From: Caecitellus pseudoparvulus
Lineage: Eukaryota; Bigyra: Bicosoecida
Assembly: GCA_965644315.1 (NCBI GenBank)
Contig: CBFFRQ010000200.1
Location: 30,429-94,428, forward strand
Direction: 5' to 3'
Length of the DNA: 64,000 bases
Both the position numbers and the translations under genes were made by a program. This document shows positions 52,565 to 60,564 of the stretch, in pieces. Below the pieces are notes generated by a model. That model was given only the letters and a program-made list of their open reading frames with translations, did not search any database and was not told the origin of the DNA. The stretch's first letter is position 1; every line of letters starts with the position of its first letter.

Positions 52565-53992
52565 CTAGGCTTCTCGGAGCATGTCCAGCACGGTGCTGCG
52601 GCTCAACGGCGCCAGCGTGCTGACCATGGCAGGGTCTCCCTCTGCGGAGCTGGCCATGCGCTCAAAGTCTGCATCTGTAAAATCGTGGTCTGACAGCTGT
52701 GGCAGCTGCAGCGGCTGTGCCCACTGCGACAGCGCGCCCTCCAGGCCTTGCCCAGGCGTGTGGCCCGTCGACTCTGCGAGGAGAGTCTCCAGGAGTTCCA
52801 GGCCACGAGAGGCGACGGCGAGGCTCCCCTCATCCACGCCGCCTGCCTCTTCTGCAGCGGCCACTGCCTCGGCTGCGTGGGAGACGATGCTGGGCATGAG
52901 GCCGCCAACCACTTCGGAGTATGGAAGTCGGTACCGGCCGACAACCCCCAGCCCCACTGCCCGGGCATGGTTCCCAGGGCTAGTGGCCATGGCTGCACTG
53001 GTGAGAACGCTGGCCAATGCAACAGCATCCACAGCATGGGCATCACGGCCCTCAGCGGCGTCTGCGCCGTGCTGAAGCAGGGCCCTCACCGCCTCTGTGG
53101 CTGGCTGCAGGCAGGCACTGCTGCCGGACAGCATAGCGCTGGCAGCGTGCGCCAGCGTGGCTGCCGTGGCCATGCCCACGGTGGGCTGGGGCGCGTTGCT
53201 GTACAGCCCTGGGTCCACGAGGGCCAGGCGGGGGGAGTCTGTGAGCGGGTGTAGAGGGAACAGTGCCTCGTTCTTGAACAGCGCGTAGGAGGTGGAGGCC
53301 AGCTCCAAGGCCGCCGGCAGTGTGGGCATGATGACTGTGGGCAGGGAGGGGAAGGTGAACTCCCGTTCCCCGCCCATGTCCTTGGAGAATTCGCGCAGCG
53401 TGCCGTTGTGGGCGAGGGCTGCTGCCAGCACACGTGCGGTCTCCTGCACGCCCCCGCCGCCCATGCCCACGACGAAGGAGGCTCCCAGGCGCCGTGCGAT
53501 GTCCTGGGCAGCTGCGATGGTCTCCGTGGATGGCACTCCGTCTGGCACCACGAACTGCATGGGGTTCAGCCCGGCCTGTGAGGAGCAGAGCGGTTGTCGG
53601 TATGCGTCAACCGTGCACAGAGCTGACCCCAGCCCACGCACCTTCTGCATGAAATACTGGAGAGGCTGCACGAGCTCTTCGTCCTCGCAGCGTTTGGAAC
53701 AAAGGACTATGCCGCGGCCGTGTGCACCGAAGCGCCGCATGTGCACTCCGCCCTGCGTTGGGTGGGCGAGTGGGCTCGTGAACCTGGCATGTCAGCGCCA
53801 GCGCGGAAGGTGGCGGCGCGTGCGCACGGTTTCGACAAGTCCGCGTTCAAAAACGACAGAAGCAGATGGACGGGCGTCCTTCACGGCAGCGTGCATGTAG
53901 GACACATCCGCAGCGGCTGTTGCGGCGGAGCTACAGTGCCTGCCGTGCGCGGACGCAACTCGGCGCAGGTGAACTGCAGCTGCGGCTCTCAT
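52565..53992 (-). CDS. Iron-type alcohol dehydrogenase family protein with altered active site
   Basis: Exons 53828-53992, 53642-53752 and 52565-53575 give 428 aa. Exon 1 supplies a probable mitochondrial presequence (MRAAAAVHLRRVASAHGRH). The dehydrogenase fold is recognisable from FVVPDGVPSTETIAAAQDIA, the dinucleotide-binding Gly-rich loop (VVGMGGGGVQETARVLA near residue 140), a PTVIMPTLPAALELAS strand-loop and an all-helical second half. Family members such as ADHFE1 use Fe or Zn bound by one Asp and three His. Here the usual GGGSxxDxxK becomes GGGGVQETAR. The GMDAxxHA segment becomes VGMATAATLAHAASA (Asp lost), and the later His-Gly is replaced by tyrosine-serine around RYRLPYSEVVGG. Catalysis may therefore be changed or lost. 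The first exon junction is inferred from phase and is less certain. Confidence 0.8.
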
Positions 53993-54163
53993 TTCAGCTG
54001 CTGAGGGCTGCAGTTGGCAAGGTGGGACAAAATGAACAAACGCTTCTAATCACAGTGCAGAGAATGCCCTTCCACTTTATTTTTTTCACAGGAACGCGTG
54101 CATCTGTGTGTGCAGGGCTTCGACTCCTGACCGGCGGCGTTGCGCCTGCGTTTCGTTCTGGCC

Positions 54164-54724
54164 ATGGCAGACAGCGATGGCAGGCACTCGCCTCAGAGCC
54201 TGCCGGAGGAGCCACCTGTGGGCGCTGTGATTTTTCCATTGGCACCAGGTGTCACCCACCCCTTCTCGCTGGAAGACGGTGTGGCCGCTCCAACGCTGCC
54301 GTCGCTGCCGGACCTGCAGGCAGTGCAGGGTGTGGGCAGCGATGCGGCAGCTACCTTGCAGGCCGTCGCTTCAGCTGCCGAGTCGGAGCAAACACCATCT
54401 CCCCCATCTGCAGCAGCTGCATTTGGGCCATGGAGCCTGTTTTCTCCCCGCCGGGCGAAGAAACGCCCTCGGGCAGTGGATACCCTACAGCAGGGTGGTG
54501 TGACTCCGGCAGTTGCCGCCCGAGCGCAGCGTCAGGCGGCCGCTGCAGCGCGCAGGGTGAGCCACCCTCACGGACGAGGCGCAGGGAAGGGGCGTGATCT
54601 GCACCCCGCCTCTGGGGAGCCGCTTTTCGTCGACCTGCACCCCTCGTGGCAAGCTCGTCGCCAGATCCGAGGCAGGCAGCGCAAGGCTGTTCGGCGGGAC
54701 CTGGCCCAGGCCGTCGCAGAGTAG
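54164..54724 (+). CDS. Small basic protein with LHPSW motif, possible rRNA-processing factor
   Basis: Single exon, 186 aa. The N-terminal half is Pro/Ala/Ser-rich and probably disordered. A basic stretch (SPRRAKKRPRAVD near residue 90) looks like a nuclear signal, and the C-terminal third is strongly Arg/Lys-rich. The segment FVDLHPSWQARRQIRGRQRK near 155-174 resembles the C-terminal LHPSW-x-A motif of the BUD22/SRFBP1 family (18S rRNA maturation), but the match is short and the rest is not alignable by eye. Start chosen at 54164 (MADSDG). A T-rich tract ending in CACAG at about 54077-54093 upstream looks like a 3' splice site, so a 5' untranslated intron or an extra 5' exon may exist. Stop is 31 bp from the convergent SET-domain gene. 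Confidence 0.5.
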   Translation: MADSDGRHSPQSLPEEPPVGAVIFPLAPGVTHPFSLEDGVAAPTLPSLPDLQAVQGVGSDAAATLQAVASAAESEQTPSPPSAAAAFGPWSLFSPRRAKKRPRAVDTLQQGGVTPAVAARAQRQAAAAARRVSHPHGRGAGKGRDLHPASGEPLFVDLHPSWQARRQIRGRQRKAVRRDLAQAVAE

Positions 54725-54755
54725 GCCGCCGCAGTGCAGAAACAAGAGCGTGCAT

Positions 54756-56860
54756 TCACTCAGTGGCCTCTGTCGGGCCCTCAACACCAGCTGGGCCAGA
54801 GCCCTCACTGGCGTCGGCTGCGGCAGTGGCCACCTCAGCCGGGGCTGCAGCAGCTTCCGCGGCAGCTGCGTCTGCTGCCGCCTTGGCCTCTGCGGCGTCG
54901 GCGATGGCATCTGCTGCGCGCTGCTCGGCCTGGCGTTCCTCCTCGGTCTCGGGGCCAATGCCCTGGCTGGCGGCATAGGCTTCCAGCTGGGCCTGGGTGG
55001 CTTCCAGCAGAGCCAGCTGGTTCCGCAGAATGAAACGCTCGGCACAGCGAATGACGCCGGCAAAGGCCAGGCGCCACATGGACACGCCAGGCCCGTGCTG
55101 GGCCTCCACCGCTGCCTGCAGCGCCTCCAAATCCAGCTCCTCGCCTGCCTCAGCTGCTGCGGCCGCCACCAAGGCCGCTGTCGTCTCCACCTCCACATCA
55201 CCCTCCTCCTCCTCCTCGCCAGCCTCTGCAGCTGCGCCCTCCTCCACGTCACCCTCCTCCTCCTTCACTTCCTCCTCGCCTTCCCCTGCTTCGGCAGGTG
55301 GTACATCAGGCGTGGTGGGGGGTGCTGCCACGGCACTGCCACTAGCACTGGGTGGAGCCCTGCCCCCCCTCTTACCCCCCTTCTTGCCCTTTTTACCCCC
55401 CTTCTTGGACTTGGCACGCGCAGCCAGCTCCGCCACCACAGCGTCACGGGCGGCATCTGCGCGCGCCTTGACGTGGCTGAGGATGGCTGCCAGGGCCTGC
55501 TCCTGTTCCTCAGCGGGCGTGTCCGCGCCCAGGTCCGCCAGCATGCCCTGTACACCTGCCTTGAGCTCTCGCAGGACGCGGCGTTCGTTGGGGATGGAGA
55601 CGAGGTTGCCCTGCACGGCGCCCTTGGCTGCGGGGAGTTCCTCGGGGGTGGCCCGCGTAATACGCATGAGGGTCAGCACGTCCGGGTTCAGCCCCGTCGC
55701 CGTGAGCAGGCAGCGGTTCACACTGCCGTGCAGCCCCGCCTCCTTCAGCAGGGCGCTCTTCTCCTCGAAATTGGGCGCCTCCTCCGCCATGACGATGGAC
55801 AGGGTGACGACGTCCCGGGGGTTGTTGGGGATGGCGAAGCCGTGCAGCATGATCAGGCGCTCGTTGGACAGCGCGCCATAGTTCAAGTTCACCTGGCTGC
55901 CGGGCGCAAAGGCCTGGTTGGCAGTGATGACGAGGCAGTCGTTCTCGGGGTGGAACTTGTGTACCATGCGCGCTTCCGGATCGTGGTTGAACATGTCGAA
56001 GATTGGCGCCATGGCCTTCCAGGGGCGCCCACCGATCTCCAGCGACACGAACCGTGACCAGATGGTAGCGATGGCCCACGTGTACTCCTCCAGGCTGAAC
56101 GTCCGCACGTCGAAGCCCAGGTGGGCGTAGTGCTTCACCAGCACTGGAAAGATGCGCGTGTAGTCCTGGCGGATTTGCTGCTGCACCGTGTGGGCCAGGT
56201 TGTGCATAGCAGCCGTGCCCTCCAGCGCAGCCAGCTCAGCCGGGCTGAAAAAGTGCACTGTGTCATACGATTCCGGCAGCAGCGCAATGTGCAGTGACCA
56301 GCGGGAATCGGCGGCCTGTGTGCGGTGGCAGGGGGCAGCGGGGTGTGCGGCGCTGTGCACGCGGGGCGCGACGCAGCAGCGCAGCGAAACGCACCGCGAT
56401 GTGCTTTTCGTACAGCAGCATGATGGCGAGGAGGTCATCCTCACGGACGTCCATCTCCGCGGCGTGAGCCATGATGGGCTCCACAGGGTGCCCCACCAAG
56501 GACTGCAGCGTCAGCAGGCTGCTGCGGGGCACCGACACCAGGGGCTTGCCTGCTGGCACCCGCGAACGAGCCACGACGCCACGTCCGTATGGCGCAGGCA
56601 TGTGTTCAATGGCGACATTGGAGTGCACGCGCACATGCAGGGTCTCCTGAGCCCACTTCATGTACTCATCGTAGGTTGGCTTCGGAACAGATGCCTGCAG
56701 CGAGGGCAGAGGAGGCAGACTTGTGTCATGGACGGCAATTCAATTTCCGCAGCGCCCAGCCACGCACACCAGCGCCAGCTGCAGTTGCCGCGCCTGCCGC
56801 CGTGGCAGCGCCTGGCTCTGATGCAGTCGCAGCAGGGGCTCCTTCACTTGGGCTTGCCAT
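54756..56860 (-). CDS. SET-domain protein methyltransferase, SETD3/Rubisco LSMT-like
   Basis: Exons 56768-56860, 56395-56694 and 54756-56315 join in phase to 650 aa. The SET start is at PYGRGVVARSRVPAGKPLVS near residue 60. The split SET core carries MAPIFDMFNHDPEA near 235 (Asn-His for AdoMet) and VNLNYGALSNERLIMLHGF near 275 (catalytic Tyr). A helical Rubisco-substrate-binding-type domain follows to about 430 (VMAEEAPNFEEKSALLKEAG, then RVLRELKAGVQGML). SETD3 methylates actin His73; other members modify Lys of Rubisco, ribosomal proteins or cytochrome c, so the substrate is open. The C-terminal 220 residues are odd: a Lys/Gly tract (SKKGGKKGKKGGKRGG) then a Glu/Ala-rich stretch with predicted coiled coil. 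The Ala-rich first exon is weakly supported outside of phase agreement. Confidence 0.87.
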
Positions 56861-57270
56861 GGTGTCAGGGTGCTTGAGTGAGGTTGCACGGGTCTGCGAG
56901 GCGCCTGGAGATGTAGAGCTTGTTCAGGTGCTCTGGGCAAGGCCAGGGGCACCGCTTTGTGATCTTGGCTTTGTGCGAATGGTACGCTAGCATTGCGTTG
57001 GTGTTTGTTCTTGTTGGTTTGCATCGTTTGTGCCTGCAAGGTGTCCTTTGCGCCTCTCTGGCGCAGATGAGATAGGGCGAGCCGGCTCCCCGGCTCACAC
57101 CAAACCGGACGAATGCTCCAACACAACACAGGACCAGACCAAGAGCGCGCGGGGCAGAAGGCTGCCACTTGGCAAATGCAAGCCACAGTGCACAGCTGTA
57201 TTGCAGGTCAGCAGCACACGGCGAGGGAGGCGCTGCAGGGGGCGTGTGGGAACCAAATTCCGCATGCGCT
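56861..57270. other. Divergent intergenic gap with a short GC hairpin
   Basis: About 410 bases between the SETD3-like and NDUFAF1 starts. It contains a perfect 7-bp inverted repeat, GAGCCGG..CCGGCTC with a 3-4-base loop, at about 57078-57096, and a locally AT-richer stretch around 56960-57040. No gene, tRNA or known promoter motif was recognised. The function of the hairpin is unknown. Confidence 0.4.
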
Positions 57271-58485
57271 ATGGCCAAGTGGGTCTCCCGCACGTGGCAG
57301 TCGTTGGTGGAGCGTCCTGCTCTGGGCCCCGGCGTCGTCCCTGTGGAGCGCATGCTTTTCCCGTTCGCAACTGCGGTGGACGTGGGGCGGTTCACAGTCA
57401 CGACAGACCGGGTTGTGGGAGGTGACAGCGTGGCAGCCTTCTCCCTGCGCCCTTTCCGGAACTTCGCAGCTGGCTGCTTTGAAGGCATCATCCAGTTCGA
57501 AGCCAGCGAGGAGTACCCCAATGGCGGGTTTGCCAATGTCCGCACTGCTAAGGAGCACAGGAGGCGGCTGGAAGACGAGGGTGGGGCCGACGCAGCCGTG
57601 GCAGATGGCGTTTCACTGGCGTGCTACGAAGGCCTGGCCATGCGAGTCAAGACCGATGGGCGCGTGTACCGCCTGAACCTGCACTGCGCCGACCACTCCC
57701 CCGACGACGTGTACCAGATGGAGTTCACGACTTCCCCTGGGCGCTGGGACACGCTCATTCTTCCCTTTGCCCATTTCCGGCTGGTGTCGGCCGGGCGCCT
57801 TCGGCAGGAGGGGTATGAGCTGGACCCTCGCCGGGTGGACGGCATGGGCATCCTGCTGGCAGACCAGAAGCAAGGCCCTTTCAAGCTGGAGGTGCAGTGG
57901 GTGAAAGCCATTGAAGGGTACGATGCACGCCAGGCCCGTCGAAGCCAGGGCGCTGACGTGGGGGGTTTCTGGGCGGCACGGGCGGCGCACGAGCCGGGGG
58001 GCGGCCGACCTCTCGCCAGCACGGGCCGGCCTGGGCACCTCCCCACTCTCCCCTCCCTCTCCGGCATGCCGCCAGACAGGAGCAGCACACCGGAGGCGAC
58101 GGCTGGTCCAGGTGAGGCGGCCCACGCCACCATGCATGCCCACACCGGCCCGGCTGGAGGGGCGACGCAACAGGATACGGCAGCCAGTACACTGGGTGCC
58201 ACCGGTGTTCCGCTGCCAGTGAAGGCTGAGGACCCTGCGCTGGCGAAGGCGGGCACCTCTGGCCTTGACCCGGCAGACGCCCCGCTGACGTTCCCAGCTG
58301 AAGCGGTGCGGCAGGCAGCAGATGCGGTGATGCTGCCCGGCTTTAGAGGCGTGGCGGCACAGCGTGCTGCGCTGGCGAAGCGCCTGGAGTCGCTTGACCC
58401 GTCCACGCGGCAAGGCTTGAGCACTCGCCAACGCAAGGCGCTGGCCCGGGCTGATGGAGAGGATGTGCTGGGGCATGGCGACTGA
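57271..58485 (+). CDS. NDUFAF1: NDUFAF1/CIA30 complex I assembly factor
   Basis: Intronless, 404 aa. The CIA30 domain covers about residues 30-215: FPFATAVDVGRFTVTTDRVV, an AAFSLRPFRNFAAGCFEGII strand pair, GGFANVRT, YRLNLHCADHSPDDVYQM, PGRWDTLILPFAHFRLV and VDGMGILLADQKQGPFKLEV, which is the family's jelly-roll pattern. In mitochondria NDUFAF1 is a matrix-side chaperone of the early membrane arm of complex I. The Lys/Arg-containing N-terminus (MAKWVSRTWQSLVERP) could be a short presequence. Beyond the domain lies a 190-residue Ala/Pro/Gly-rich extension not seen in the animal protein, ending in an Arg/Lys-rich helix (FRGVAAQRAALAKRLESLDP). Start at 57271; frame upstream has only a non-ATG start. 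The stop is 11 bp from the convergent IFT20 stop. Confidence 0.9.
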   Translation: MAKWVSRTWQSLVERPALGPGVVPVERMLFPFATAVDVGRFTVTTDRVVGGDSVAAFSLRPFRNFAAGCFEGIIQFEASEEYPNGGFANVRTAKEHRRRLEDEGGADAAVADGVSLACYEGLAMRVKTDGRVYRLNLHCADHSPDDVYQMEFTTSPGRWDTLILPFAHFRLVSAGRLRQEGYELDPRRVDGMGILLADQKQGPFKLEVQWVKAIEGYDARQARRSQGADVGGFWAARAAHEPGGGRPLASTGRPGHLPTLPSLSGMPPDRSSTPEATAGPGEAAHATMHAHTGPAGGATQQDTAASTLGATGVPLPVKAEDPALAKAGTSGLDPADAPLTFPAEAVRQAADAVMLPGFRGVAAQRAALAKRLESLDPSTRQGLSTRQRKALARADGEDVLGHGD

Positions 58486-58496
58486 GGGGCTGCATT

Positions 58497-59121
58497 TCAA
58501 ACGCCGGTGCTGCTCATCATGCGGTCCAGCATCTCCTGCTGCTCCCGCTCCACGCGCACGAGGGAGTCGTACTCCGCCGACAACCTGGCACGAGGGGCGG
58601 CAGCCAGTGACAGCGCAATGCACCACGGCGGCGGCGGCGGGAGAGGCACGCACCTGTCATGCTCGGCAATCTTCTCATCAATGAGCGCCTGCACTTCACG
58701 CTGTTTCCGCCTCCGCGTCTCGCCCTGGCTGTCCACGATGTTGCGAGCGCCAATGGCCTGTGCAGTGCCGGCGTTGCCGTGGCGTTTCACCTTTGCGTAG
58801 GGCGGTCCATGGCCTGGGGCGCCACCGCCCGCACCTTGAGTTTCTCAGCCTCAATGACCTCGGCCTGTGATGAAAGCAGCTGAACGAGGACGCGGACATT
58901 CTCTGAGAACTCCCTGATCTCTGTGGAGGGCGTCAGGGGACGAAAGTGTTTCCCTGCAACGGCTCCAAGCACCAGCAGAAGCTGCTCCTGCTGGCGCACG
59001 ACGCACTGGACACAAATGTGCGGCACTCCGACTCGAGCTCCTCCGTCTTCCTGAACTGTTCCGCATCCAGCACGCGCACACGCCCTTGGGCATCAAACGA
59101 GATGGTCGGCTTGTCTGCCAT
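58497..59121 (-). CDS. IFT20: IFT20, intraflagellar transport complex B subunit
   Basis: Four exons (59007-59121, 58835-58920, 58654-58757, 58497-58584) give 130 aa, close to human IFT20 (132). Conserved order: RVRVLDAEQFRKTEELESEC at the N-terminus, then FVSKIREFSENVRVLVQLL spanning intron 1, EVIEAEKLKAIGARNIV spanning intron 2, REVQALIDEKIAEHDRLSAE spanning intron 3, and YDSLVRVEREQQEMLDRMM at the end. It is almost entirely coiled coil, as expected. IFT20 shuttles cargo from the Golgi to the ciliary base. All three introns fall inside conserved sequence and keep phase, which strongly validates the splice model used across this window. Together with PACRG it indicates a ciliated cell. Confidence 0.95.
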
Positions 59122-59615
59122 GTTGCCTCGCCAAGATGCGCAGACAGGACAGGACAGCTTCGGCAGCGCGCGTGCGCCGTGGCACCTCCAGGGGGCAGCG
59201 CATGCACCCCTTCCGTACGTGGGACTTAGGCAGGCCCTGTGTGATTGGTTTCCATTGTGTATTGCATTATTGCCTCGTCCACGCACTGCGCCGGTGCAAA
59301 GGCGACCACCAGCGTCGCAAGGCGGGATTTCCAAGCCAGAGAGAGAGGGGGCGAAAATCGGCAGCCTCCTGGGCGAACCAAAGCCACATAAATGGCTGCC
59401 TCAACTGTCGAGCACGCCCGCTCGTGGAGCCGATGGGGAAGTCACCAGGCAGCACCTGCCCGGGGTGCGGAACTTCAGCAGCGCCACGTTGCCCTGCCTT
59501 GCCAAGCCTCGGCACCGCTGCAAAGCTTCAAAAGCACGCTATGCGCTGCAACACAAGCAATGCGTAGTCCAGGGCACCCGGTGCTGCTCTTCGTACGCTT
59601 GGGGGGATCGCCCAC
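59122..59615. other. Intergenic gap between two minus-strand genes, no gene recognised
   Basis: About 490 bases between the small tail-anchored gene's stop and the IFT20 start. Several overlapping short ORFs occur on both strands without family resemblance or splice support. It likely holds the IFT20 promoter and the neighbour's 3' untranslated region. Confidence 0.4.
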
Positions 59616-59889
59616 TCAACACCCACACTGGCTCTGAGGCTGCAGCGCCCCGTGCACGAAGTACAAAATGTACAACACCGCCATGACAATCAGCATGTTG
59701 GGGTCGCCTGTGTAGACGAATGACAGAAGGTGCGTGCCTGACCCTGCCTAAAGGCCCTGCGGCACCGCCGCACTCACCAAACACTTCTGTTGGCTTGCGC
59801 TTTGCCGCAACTGCTCGAGCAGCTTCATCCCCCTGCCTTGGAGGCCCTCCTCCCTCCCTGCCACCCCCCCCTGACCCTGCATCTGCCAT
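59616..59889 (-). CDS. Small tail-anchored membrane protein
   Basis: Exons 59778-59889 and 59616-59707 splice in phase (donor GTGAGT, acceptor after CTACACAG) to only 67 aa. A Gly-rich soluble N-terminus (MADAGSGGGG) and a basic segment (AVAAKRKPTEVFG near residues 26-38) are followed by one hydrophobic helix, MLIVMAVLYILYFVHGAL (about 42-59), and a short Gln/Cys tail. The organisation (Gly/Ser-rich, basic, then a single C-terminal helix beginning after Asp-Pro) recalls Sec61 beta, the tail-anchored translocon subunit, but the canonical RFYTDD box is absent, so this is a resemblance only. Other small ER or mitochondrial membrane proteins are equally possible. An in-frame upstream ATG exists but adds no plausible sequence. 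Confidence 0.55.
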
Positions 59890-60564
59890 GCTGCCATAAG
59901 CTGGCCTCGGGGCATCGCGCCCCAGGTCGCTGGTGAGCATGTGTGAGTTCTCTGGGTTTTGGCAAAGCCTGCAAAATTCGCAGCGGCTGTGCATAGTTCC
60001 ACAGCCAATCGCCCACACAAAGAGCGACGCACCTCAAGATCCCCGTTTGGTGAAACGATAGACGCAAAAAGTGGTGTGCGTTCACGCCTCCCCCCTCTCT
60101 ACTCCTCAAGTGCTGGTGTTGCCTCGTCCAAGCCTGGCCCAGTGTGCAGTGGCATTGGCTCAGTGCTTCATGCGGCAGTCCGCGCAGCTTGAGACCCTAC
60201 CCGAGTGGCAGGAACTCACGGGAGGCACCGAGTGTGGAAAGGGGTGGCGTGGCTGTCAAAAGCAGCATCAGTGCGGGTGAGCAGAAAGAGAATAGTCGGT
60301 TGCTGCTTCACTTCACAACCCACGCCACCTGTGCTTGAGGGCAGTCAGACGGCCTCGCCACAACCCACCCTGACCTGGTGCCCATGCAAAAAGTGTGCAT
60401 TTCTCTGCCCACACTGTCCATGCCATGCATGCCACGACCCAGGCCTCACCTACTCTCAGGCCTCTCGACTACGCAAAGGAAGCGGCTCGATACCCACTTT
60501 CTCCTGCAACGCATCGAGGACTCCGCTTCAACAGCGCCTGAGCTGGGCACTCGCCTCAGCAGAC
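59890..60564. other. Divergent intergenic gap, no gene recognised
   Basis: About 675 bases between divergent starts. The plus-strand frame of the next gene stays open leftward to about 60205, but without an ATG before 60565 that gives convincing protein. No tRNA, repeat or known motif was seen. Confidence 0.4.
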
